Assembly (NCBI GenBank): GCA_003501365.1 | Contig: DNPP01000082.1 | Coordinates: 1-19,801, forward strand | DNA length: 19,801 nucleotides | Origin: Bacillota bacterium | GTDB taxonomy: Bacteria > Bacillota > UBA4882 > UBA8346 | Direction of reading: 5' to 3' | Part shown: in pieces, positions 1 to 7,191 of the stretch | How the letters are laid out: the number at the start of each line of letters is the position of its first letter | Position numbering within the stretch: the stretch's first letter is position 1 | Translations under genes and position numbers: made by a program | The notes under the pieces: generated by a model | What the model was told of the DNA's origin: nothing | Databases searched by the model: none | What the model saw: the letters and a program-made list of their open reading frames with translations, nothing else

Positions 1-3000
1 GCCACCTCAAATGCTGGTGAAAGTTTTTATAGTCCAGATGGGAAAGCATGGACCGACTTTATTTCTAAATCCCAAACTTACTATGATGAAGACAATGAAC
101 CGGCAATATTAATAGATCATTTTAGTGTATGCTTAAAGGCATTTACCCGGACTGCGCCAGTTATCTTTAAACAACCCGTAAGTCAAACCGTAGGGGAAAC
201 TGATCCGGTAACCTTTAGCGTTACTGCGGTAGGTGATCCGATACCCACTGAATATCAATGGTATTCGAAAGAAGGAGCTATTCCTGGGGCCACGTTGTCC
301 TCATATACCATCAATTCGGTCAAAGCCTCCGATGCTGGCGATTATTACGTGGTTATAAAGAATACCAAGGGGGATGCAACCAGCGCCAAAGCTACCTTAA
401 CTGTGCTGCCGTTAGTGTCTGCCCCCGTGATTAGTCCGAAGGGTGGAACATATACCACTCCTTGGAAAGTAAAAATCAGCTGCGATACGTCGGGAGTAAC
501 TATTCGCTACACTACCGACAAGAGTGTACCGACCGAAAAGTCGAAGGTTATTGCTTCCGGAAGTTTCTTAACGATCAGTACACTTGATACAACGTTAAGC
601 GTCAAGGCTTGGAAAACCGGTTGGGCTCCCAGCCATACCACGAGTAGTGTTTTTAACATTACCGGCACTGTGGCTACTCCAACGTTCGATGTAAAACCTG
701 GCTTGTGGAAAGATCAGATAGATGTTGGCATCAGTTGCACTACCAAAGATCCTGTCAATAAAACAGTCATCCGTTACACCACCAACGGGACGGAGCCAAC
801 GAAGGATTCAGATGAATATACAACAACCAAAATACACATAAACACTAACTCTGTGACTACGATTAAGGCAAAAGCCTGGATAGAGGGTTGGGATGTCAGT
901 GCCACGGCTACCGCTACTTACACGATCACTGGAACATTGCCTAATCCGGTTCTCCCTGGAGGCGGAGCCTGCAAAGGCGGGACGATAGTAAAAGCTAGTT
1001 TCCCTGATCCAAATGATCCGGCTGTAATAGGCGCAGTCATCCGCTACACCACCAGCGCGCCTGGCAAAAAAATCGTTACACCCACAGCTAAGAGTCCTAT
1101 CATCACAGATGCCGGGGTGGTAGTAGGTAATGATATGTCAATTACAGTAATGGCTTTTAAAACCAATTGGGTAAACAGTCAAGCGGTTACGGCCAATTAT
1201 ACCATCAATCAGGTAGCGGATCCGGTCTTTAGCTTGTCTGCGGGAACCTATTTTACACCGCAAACTTTGACTATCAGCTGCCCAACCGCCGGAGCGACTA
1301 TTTCTTATTGGACCGATAAACCCGGTTCCCCGGAGAATCCACAGCAGTATAAAGCCGGAGCAAAGATTACTTTGGCTAAGAATACTAACACGACGATTTT
1401 CGCGATTGCCAAAATGGGGAGTATTAATCCCAGTAATACTATTAGTCGTACCTATACCGTAACCGACACTGCGCTGGCACCTGTTTTCAAAGCGAAATCA
1501 TATAGCGGTGCACAATTGATTGAAATTGCAAATAATAATAAGGACCTTAATAAAAATACGATAGGCACGATCTGGTATACGCTCGATGGCAGCGAACCTG
1601 ATAAAAGCTCACGCCAATATACTTCGCCTTTTACGATCGGCCCTAATGAGGTTAGCGGACCGGTTACCATCAAAGCCAAGGTTATTGTCGATGGTTGGGG
1701 GTTCAGCGCTACTGCCACTGCCGCCTATACTCCAGCCGTACCCGCGCCGGAGTTTAGTGTGCCGGGAGGAACGTATGACTCCAAACAGACGGTTACGATC
1801 GCCTGCTTTGAGAATAAGGACGATCATGAGCAGGGCTCATTTCCCGGAGTAACTATCCGTTATACCACCAATGGCGCTACACCTACCGCCACCAGTCCGA
1901 TTGTGCCCGAATCCGGAATCGTGGTTGATCATACCATGACGATTAAGGCCAGCGCTTTTCGGTCGAACTGGATTACCGGCAGCGCCAGCGCCACCTATAC
2001 TATGAATTATGTGGCGGAACCGGTCTTGAGTCTATCTGCGGGAGTTTATTACACGCCGCAGACTTTGACCATCAGCTGTGCCACACCTGGAGCAGCGATA
2101 TATTATCAAAAATTAACTGGCTCAACCCCGGATTTTGATGAAGATGCTGCGGGCGAACCCGTGGTGTATAAAGCTGGTACGAAGATATCTCTGGCAGCCG
2201 GATATACCCAAATTAAAGCATGGGCAGTAATAAATCCTAAAAAAACCAATGAGAAGACAAGCGAGGCTGTTACTTTCTTGTACAGGGTTACCGGAACCGT
2301 GGCCGCTCCAACCTTTAGCCCGGGTTCAACAACGTTGGCGGTAGGGGCGAGTAACGATGTTACAATTAGTTGCAGCACCATGGGAGTTAATATCTATTAT
2401 ACGAATGACGGCAGTACGCCTACAATCCACAGTCAGCCTTACCACATCGACGAAGGCATCCATGTGGAGGGAGCAGCCACCATCAAAGCTATCGCGGTAA
2501 AAGATGGTTATGTTCCCAGTCCCGTGGCAACGGCGGTATATACTGGAACTTTGGCGGCGCCGGTGTTCACAGTTACCGGAGAAAGCGATATTGCCAAGAC
2601 CCAATTCGATAACGAGCGGGTTGTAAAGATCACTTATCCGTCATCGGATGAAACTATCCTTGATGTAACTATCCGTTATACTACCGACGGCAAAAATCCT
2701 ACAGCCAGCAGTTTGGTAGTGCCAGATGCCGGAGTCACGGTTAACCGTACCATGACTATCAAGGCCCAAGCCTTTAAAACCGGTTGGGTTGGCGCCCTAG
2801 CCAGTAAGAGCTACACCATCGGAGTGGCTACCCCGACCTTCAGTATAGCAGGAGGCACGATTAAGGCGCCAACTACTTTTACAATTAGTTGTGCTACGCC
2901 GGGAACCGAGATTTATTATGCGACCGGTGGGGTTGAGCCGGAAAGAGGCGTTTCAGGTTCTTCACTGTATAAAGCAGGAGCTAAAATAACTTTGAATAGT

Positions 3001-6000
3001 TCTGCTACCTATATCGCTAAAGCTTGGGTATCCAAAACCGGAGCGGCGAGTGCCTTTGGAAAAGTGGTGTTCAAGTATACCGGCACGGTTGCTACACCGA
3101 CCTTAAGCATTGGCGCCGGATCCTATTCCGAGCCGCAATCTGTAAAAATTGATTGTGCTAATACCGATGCAGACATTTATTACACCACCAACGGCACCGA
3201 GCCTTCTGTAGCCAATGGTACCAAGGTAGTATCCGGGGATTCTATACCGATTAACGCAACCACCACCCTGAAGGTGAAAGCCTTTAAAGATGAATGGACG
3301 CCCAGTGCTACGGTAACTGCAGTCTATACATTATTCAAGGTGGACCAGCCGACCATCAGTCCAGTACAAACTACGGATTCGGAGGGTAAGATTATCCCCT
3401 TCAACCCGGGTCAACTTTTCACATTGAATTGCGGCACACCGGGTGCAACGATTCGTTATACCACCAATGGTAATGATCCGAGTTTGAGCGATCCGGCGGT
3501 TGTTTCCGGCGCCAAGATTAATATCGGCGTGGGTGATGAAATAACCGTTAAAGCCCGGGCCTGGAAGACCGGATTAAACCCCAGTGATATTGTTACAAAT
3601 ACCTATACTGTGGACACGCTTGATGAGGGTATGCTCAACAACCGGCTGGCGAGTATCGATAAATTTGATTTAATTGCTAAATATTTGCATGATAAATTGT
3701 ATAATTATTTCTTCTTCGGCCAGTTCGCTTCGGGCAACTTCTACACAAAGGACTCCGGCGGGGATTCCGACGAGGGTGATTCCGACAGTACCTCTGTCGA
3801 ATGGAACCTCACTCCTGATGCCGAAGGTTGGTATACCGGCACCAAAGGTTCATTGCCGTGTAAAATGAAGTCCCCCAACCCCGGTGAAATCTATCTTAAA
3901 ACGGACTTCTGGGCGCTAACGGCCAAAAAAGGCGCCGATGGCCTATGGGACGGTACTATCAGCGTCGAATCCGATTCTGAGGACAGTTATGAGGATTCTT
4001 CCCGCAGCAATACCGTCAAATACCATGTGAAGTATGCAGTGACCTTCACGGATGCTGATTTGACACAGGGAACCGGAAAATATCAAGTGACCGGAACCAT
4101 AACGGTAGGAAAAACAGTTTATCCGCTTACCGGAAATTATGTCCTTACTTATAACGAGGTTCTAAGCCAGTATTGGGCCACCGGGTCTGAGACTTTCAAC
4201 AAGATAGCCAAGACTGTAGATGAGGCGTATCTTACCGGCGGAGCTGACTCAACCAAAATCAACAATTGCTTGGATTCGGTCAAAAAGTTTATTCTGGTAC
4301 AAAACTATATCGATGATAAATTTGCCAATTTCCTCGCGACCAAGGAATTTAAACCCAGTGGTAAATCTCTCGATACAACCGCAGATACTACCGGATTTAT
4401 CTGGTCGGGACCGGATGCGGGCGGTTGGTATACAACCTCGATATCTGAAACGGAAAGTGATGGGGATATCGATAATCTGACTATCAAGTTCAAGTCGGTG
4501 AACGCTAACGATATTAAACTAAAATTCATCAAGAGCGTTCTGATTAAGGATGGTCCGCAAATCAATTTTTCTGCAGACTTGGTTGCCGTCCGGGGTTCCG
4601 ATAAATGGAGCGGAGTTTACAACGCAAGTTATGATTCCATGTTTGATAATCTGGTCTACCACACTGATTTAGTGGAGCAGATTACCGATGCGGATTTAAC
4701 TACCGGGGAAGGAACTTACGACGTAAGAGCGTCCTTCCAGGTACCGGGTACGATTGCGGCGTGTTACAGTCTAGCCACCAGATATACGGTTGATGGTTCC
4801 GGGGTATTTACCACCGATCCTGAAACTGACGTATTAATAACTTGTGATAACAATCAGTTGCCTTCGGATGAGATCAACCGCCGTTTGGGTGAGGTTAAGA
4901 CCTTTAATCTGATCTTAAACTGCGTGTGGGACAAAATTGATAATTTCCTGGATACCGACGGCATGCCTCAAAACAGTGATTTCGCGCCCAGCGGTGAACC
5001 GATCAGTATCCAATCGGATCCATCCTTTGTGTGGGTTCCCGTTTCCGATGGTTGGTATACTGCTAAGAAAATGGACTCAAATGATGAAGCGTCCGTAGAA
5101 ACCGTTTTAAGTTTTAAGTCATCATCCTCCAAGGAAATCATTTTAAAAGCTACTCGTACGGAAAAAGAGTATGATGATAATTTGGCACGGACCAGCAATT
5201 ATGTTCTTTCGGTCACCAAAGGCGAAAATGGTTGGAACGGAAGTTTCACTGCCAATGGAGTAGATTATACGGAGATTGATGATAAAGATCGCAAACTCAC
5301 TTGGTCTTTCTCCGAACCAATCGCGGATGCGAATTTGGCTACCGGTGATGGAACCTACAACGGGATTAAAGCAACTCTCTCTGTCGCATACCCGGGCATT
5401 CCATCAATTGTTTTAACAGCCGATTACAAATGTGTTTTTGTTCCTGATTCCGAGACACCGAAAATCAACATCACAGGGTCGCAAACCTTGAAATTTCAAA
5501 CACAAACTCCCTCTAGCGTTGATGAAGACTATCCAATAGTTTATGATAGCGGAATTAACGACTTATTGGATTCGATTCAAAAGGTCGGCTTGTTGGAGAA
5601 CTATCTCAGTGATAAGTTTTCCAATTTCCTTAGCAGCAATGGGTTTAACTATGATTTTGGCAGGAACACCTCAGTAATGGCTCATATACCTTTATCAGCG
5701 GGTGATTGGATCCCGGATGAATCCAACAGCGGACATTATAAGAGCACTAATATTATAACCAGTGATGTTGGTGGGAGTAGCAATGAGTATACGTTAAACA
5801 GGACATACTGGTATGATCCGGATACCCAATATCATAATTTTACAATCATCGTCACGAAAAATGGGGGAGATGAGGTCGGACGATTGACAGTTAAAGCAAC
5901 CCTTAAATCCAACAATCTCTTAAAGGGAAGTTTTGCATTGAGCGAATCCGGTTTTGCCGGTAATTATTATTCTAATAAGAACGCTTATGTAACTTTTAAT

Positions 6001-6240
6001 ATCACTTCCCTTTCGGCAGACTTTGACAATGCCGACCTCACTATGGGCACGGGAGATTATTCCAACGTATCGGCGACCTTCGCGATACCGGAATATGATG
6101 AAAATCATTATTTAACACTTTCAAATTATTCTGTGTTATGGGATAGCCATTACTATTGGTATACCATTAGCGGACAGGAAACATTTGACGGTGTACAGCA
6201 AAGTGTCCAAAGTAACGATTCTAATCATTTTTATTTCTGA
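1..6240 (+). CDS. Giant secreted modular protein, 5'-truncated (lectin-like tail, Ig-like, 12 CHB_HEX_C-type domains, 4 novel C-terminal modules)
   Basis: The frame is open from base 1 to the TGA at 6238-6240, so the gene begins before the window; a TTG at 295 is internal and not the real start. The visible 2079 residues begin in the C-terminal part of a lectin-like domain (about 1-150), recognised by alignment with residues 485-525 of the 3500-residue paralogue at 7192 (shared GESF, DGK.W.D and CLKAF/CIKAY motifs). An Ig-like domain follows (about nt 157-414; QPVSQT, YQWY, DAGDYYV). Then come twelve CHB_HEX_C-type beta domains (nt 418-3618) and four copies of an unrecognised module (nt 3634-6237). 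The missing N-terminus very probably carries a signal peptide and a papain-like C1 domain, as in the paralogue. There is no LPxTG motif, SLH domain or C-terminal membrane segment, so how it is held at the cell surface is unknown. The role (adhesion, polymer binding or scaffold) is inference; the reading frame and domain classes are clear. Confidence 0.9.
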   Translation, partial: ATSNAGESFYSPDGKAWTDFISKSQTYYDEDNEPAILIDHFSVCLKAFTRTAPVIFKQPVSQTVGETDPVTFSVTAVGDPIPTEYQWYSKEGAIPGATLSSYTINSVKASDAGDYYVVIKNTKGDATSAKATLTVLPLVSAPVISPKGGTYTTPWKVKISCDTSGVTIRYTTDKSVPTEKSKVIASGSFLTISTLDTTLSVKAWKTGWAPSHTTSSVFNITGTVATPTFDVKPGLWKDQIDVGISCTTKDPVNKTVIRYTTNGTEPTKDSDEYTTTKIHINTNSVTTIKAKAWIEGWDVSATATATYTITGTLPNPVLPGGGACKGGTIVKASFPDPNDPAVIGAVIRYTTSAPGKKIVTPTAKSPIITDAGVVVGNDMSITVMAFKTNWVNSQAVTANYTINQVADPVFSLSAGTYFTPQTLTISCPTAGATISYWTDKPGSPENPQQYKAGAKITLAKNTNTTIFAIAKMGSINPSNTISRTYTVTDTALAPVFKAKSYSGAQLIEIANNNKDLNKNTIGTIWYTLDGSEPDKSSRQYTSPFTIGPNEVSGPVTIKAKVIVDGWGFSATATAAYTPAVPAPEFSVPGGTYDSKQTVTIACFENKDDHEQGSFPGVTIRYTTNGATPTATSPIVPESGIVVDHTMTIKASAFRSNWITGSASATYTMNYVAEPVLSLSAGVYYTPQTLTISCATPGAAIYYQKLTGSTPDFDEDAAGEPVVYKAGTKISLAAGYTQIKAWAVINPKKTNEKTSEAVTFLYRVTGTVAAPTFSPGSTTLAVGASNDVTISCSTMGVNIYYTNDGSTPTIHSQPYHIDEGIHVEGAATIKAIAVKDGYVPSPVATAVYTGTLAAPVFTVTGESDIAKTQFDNERVVKITYPSSDETILDVTIRYTTDGKNPTASSLVVPDAGVTVNRTMTIKAQAFKTGWVGALASKSYTIGVATPTFSIAGGTIKAPTTFTISCATPGTEIYYATGGVEPERGVSGSSLYKAGAKITLNSSATYIAKAWVSKTGAASAFGKVVFKYTGTVATPTLSIGAGSYSEPQSVKIDCANTDADIYYTTNGTEPSVANGTKVVSGDSIPINATTTLKVKAFKDEWTPSATVTAVYTLFKVDQPTISPVQTTDSEGKIIPFNPGQLFTLNCGTPGATIRYTTNGNDPSLSDPAVVSGAKINIGVGDEITVKARAWKTGLNPSDIVTNTYTVDTLDEGMLNNRLASIDKFDLIAKYLHDKLYNYFFFGQFASGNFYTKDSGGDSDEGDSDSTSVEWNLTPDAEGWYTGTKGSLPCKMKSPNPGEIYLKTDFWALTAKKGADGLWDGTISVESDSEDSYEDSSRSNTVKYHVKYAVTFTDADLTQGTGKYQVTGTITVGKTVYPLTGNYVLTYNEVLSQYWATGSETFNKIAKTVDEAYLTGGADSTKINNCLDSVKKFILVQNYIDDKFANFLATKEFKPSGKSLDTTADTTGFIWSGPDAGGWYTTSISETESDGDIDNLTIKFKSVNANDIKLKFIKSVLIKDGPQINFSADLVAVRGSDKWSGVYNASYDSMFDNLVYHTDLVEQITDADLTTGEGTYDVRASFQVPGTIAACYSLATRYTVDGSGVFTTDPETDVLITCDNNQLPSDEINRRLGEVKTFNLILNCVWDKIDNFLDTDGMPQNSDFAPSGEPISIQSDPSFVWVPVSDGWYTAKKMDSNDEASVETVLSFKSSSSKEIILKATRTEKEYDDNLARTSNYVLSVTKGENGWNGSFTANGVDYTEIDDKDRKLTWSFSEPIADANLATGDGTYNGIKATLSVAYPGIPSIVLTADYKCVFVPDSETPKINITGSQTLKFQTQTPSSVDEDYPIVYDSGINDLLDSIQKVGLLENYLSDKFSNFLSSNGFNYDFGRNTSVMAHIPLSAGDWIPDESNSGHYKSTNIITSDVGGSSNEYTLNRTYWYDPDTQYHNFTIIVTKNGGDEVGRLTVKATLKSNNLLKGSFALSESGFAGNYYSNKNAYVTFNITSLSADFDNADLTMGTGDYSNVSATFAIPEYDENHYLTLSNYSVLWDSHYYWYTISGQETFDGVQQSVQSNDSNHFYF
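418..3618 (+). repeat. Twelve tandem CHB_HEX_C-type (chitobiase C-terminal-like) domains in the truncated giant protein
   Basis: Twelve copies of about 85-95 residues follow one pattern: V-A-x-P-x-F, a GTY-type turn, a strand ending in I-S-C, a variable loop, (I/V)RYTTDG-x-x-P-T, a TIKAKAF strand, then GW-x-PS and a closing YT. The RYTTDG-P and KAKA-W/F signatures are typical of the small beta-sandwich domain found at the C-terminus of chitobiase/beta-hexosaminidase and in many secreted bacterial proteins. Copies 4, 7 and 10 resemble each other most (KAGAKITL; its first codon lies at 1351, 2170 and 2971). Copies 3, 6 and 9 also form a class, as do 2, 5, 8 and 11, so the array grew by amplification of a three-domain unit of about 800 nt. 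The likely role is a rigid stalk. Confidence 0.85.
3634..6237 (+). repeat. Four tandem copies of an unrecognised 205-228 residue C-terminal module
   Basis: Copies begin at 3634, 4258, 4873 and 5554 (spacings 624, 615 and 681 nt, with 684 nt to the stop). Each starts with an amphipathic helix-like segment of form (L/I)N-x-x-L-x-x-(I/V)-x-K-x-x-L, then D-K-(L/F/I)-x-N-(F/Y). A GWYT-type strand follows (GHY in copy 4), then alternating polar/hydrophobic beta strands. Each ends with A-(D/N)-L-(T/A)-x-G-(T/E/D)-G-x-Y and a last strand pair. Copy 1 has a very acidic Asp/Ser/Glu loop at about 3751-3795. I do not recognise the family. The module replaces the InlB/PPC region of the paralogue at 7192, so it probably forms the distal, function-defining end of this protein. 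Confidence 0.8.
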
Positions 6241-6299
6241 TGATGAATCAATGTTTAATTAATGATTTGACCGGATCCAGTTTTGACCGGTGAAATTTG

Positions 6300-6334
6300 G
6301 CCGGATCGATAAATGAATCGATCCGGCTTTTTTT
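6300..6334 (+). terminator. Intrinsic terminator of the truncated giant gene
   Basis: A perfect 11-bp stem (gccggatcgat at 6300-6310 with atcgatccggc at 6317-6327) closes a 6-nt loop and is followed by seven T (6328-6334). It lies 60 nt after the stop codon and separates this gene from the inhibitor gene. Confidence 0.9.
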
Positions 6335-6352
6335 ATGGGCTTCATATTTATT

Positions 6353-6382
6353 TTGAAAGCTGCATGGTATTATAATAATAAT
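6353..6382 (+). promoter_or_regulatory. Candidate promoter of the inhibitor gene, with a (TAA)4 triplet run in the -10 region
   Basis: TTGAAA at 6353-6358 is followed after 18 nt by AATAAT (6377-6382, 5 of 6 to consensus). A perfect TATAAT at 6371-6376 lies only 12 nt from the same -35. A triplet run TAATAATAATAA spans 6373-6384. A perfect TTGACA at 6392-6397 has no -10 partner. A promoter somewhere here is needed because a terminator sits just upstream; the exact boxes are uncertain. Confidence 0.35.
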
Positions 6383-6426
6383 AAATCAATTTTGACAGTC
6401 AATTTTAGAACCGAAACAGGATTTGA

Positions 6427-6436
6427 AAGGGAAGGA
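6427..6436 (+). promoter_or_regulatory. Ribosome binding site fixing the inhibitor start at 6443
   Basis: The purine run aaagggaagga ends 6 nt before the ATG at 6443. The longer in-frame start at 6335 overlaps the terminator's T-tract end, has no Shine-Dalgarno sequence, and would place a non-signal-like segment before the signal peptide. Confidence 0.75.
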
Positions 6437-6442
6437 TTTTTG

Positions 6443-6871
6443 ATGAATCAACGATCCAAACTAATCATGGCGGGTCTATCGTTTGTTCTTTTGGCTGGAT
6501 TCAATCTCGGGGGAAGCCGTGCCATGTCAATAACGAAGAATGACGATCCGTATATTTTAAAAGAAAGGCCTCAGATGAATCTCTTCAATATGAACGATTG
6601 TTTTGCGGTTCATTTAAAAGAAAATGTTTCGACCGGGTATTCCTGGCACTATACGATATCCGGTCCTGCAGTTGTGAAATGCGTGGCAATCATCAGTAAA
6701 AATGAAAATCAGACTGCCTTTCATCGAGTAGGAGTTCCCAGTGAGCGTATATGGAAGTTTCAAGGGATTGGAGCAGGAAAAAGCGAAATTGAATTTAAAT
6801 ATTACCGGAGTTGGGAAGGGGAAAAGTCGGCCATCGAATCCCATATATATGATGTAATGCTTCAAAAGTAG
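6443..6871 (+). CDS. Exported chagasin-like (I42 family) inhibitor of papain-type cysteine peptidases
   Basis: The 142-residue product starts with a classical signal peptide: basic MNQRSK, hydrophobic core LIMAGLSFVLLAGF, likely cut after SRA at residue 27. The mature part of about 115 residues matches the size and three inhibitory loops of the chagasin family. NVSTGYSW (61-68) corresponds to the NPTTGY-W loop, VGVPSERIWKF (96-106) to the central G-x-G/P-G-x-x-x-W-x-F loop, and YRSWEG (121-126) to the RPW loop. The final strand is YDVML. Known I42 proteins block C1 papain-like peptidases by wedging these loops into the active-site cleft. The gene has its own ribosome site and is bounded by terminators on both sides. 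It lies between two giant paralogues, one of which carries a papain-like domain. The canonical Asn/Pro and Arg-Pro residues are partly replaced (N-V-S, R-S-W), so the target range may differ. Family assignment is from motifs only. Confidence 0.82.
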   Translation: MNQRSKLIMAGLSFVLLAGFNLGGSRAMSITKNDDPYILKERPQMNLFNMNDCFAVHLKENVSTGYSWHYTISGPAVVKCVAIISKNENQTAFHRVGVPSERIWKFQGIGAGKSEIEFKYYRSWEGEKSAIESHIYDVMLQK

Positions 6872-6914
6872 TATAATGATGGACATTAACTATCGGATAT
6901 TTCACTTAAGTCCT

Positions 6915-6952
6915 AAAGATTACCGTTTGTTCTGCCGGCAGTCTTTTTTTTT
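6915..6952 (+). terminator. Probable intrinsic terminator of the inhibitor gene
   Basis: The stem pairs aaagattaccg (6915-6925) with cggcagtcttt (6936-6946), with one mismatch and one G-U pair. The loop is 10 nt and the T run extends to 6952. It starts 44 nt after the inhibitor stop. Confidence 0.68.
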
Positions 6953-7191
6953 GCCATAAAGATTAATTATCCACATATTGATTGCATTAAAATACGTAAA
7001 GATTGAATCTTGAATGGAAACGGTTTACTATTATCAACGTAATTGTATTGAAAAATTTAGAAATTTATGGTAAATTTAACTTATAATTATTTGGACAACA
7101 AATCGACAAATTTCAGTAAATTTATGTTGTTTTTGTATTTGATCTAATATGCACTTTTATTGTTTATTATTGATAGAGAGGGGATATAAAG
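6953..7191 (+). promoter_or_regulatory. AT-rich promoter and leader region of the 3500-residue protein
   Basis: This 239-nt segment contains no gene. A perfect TATAAT lies at 7082-7087 but its best upstream partner (TTTAGA 7056-7061) is 20 nt away; TTGAAA at 7048-7053 with TAAATT at 7071-7076 (17-nt spacer) is an alternative. The run at 7050-7080 is rich in A/T tracts like an UP element. A short inverted repeat aagatt-g-aatctt lies at 6999-7011, and a catabolite-response-like sequence atggaaacggtttac at about 7014-7028. The Shine-Dalgarno run gagagggga ends 8 nt before the ATG at 7192 and favours that start over the ATG at 7201. I saw no cyclic-di-GMP riboswitch core. Confidence 0.4.

Noticed and set aside
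295..300. TTG at 295 as the start of the first giant gene
   Set aside because: The frame is open to base 1 and the residues before it align with the lectin-like and Ig-like domains of the paralogue, so the true start is outside the window.
6335..6442. ATG at 6335 as the inhibitor start
   Set aside because: It abuts the terminator's T run, has no ribosome site and would put 36 residues before a good signal peptide.
6953..7191. Cyclic-di-GMP or other riboswitch in the leader
   Set aside because: I saw no conserved GEMM core and no terminator/antiterminator pair; the region is mostly A/T tracts.
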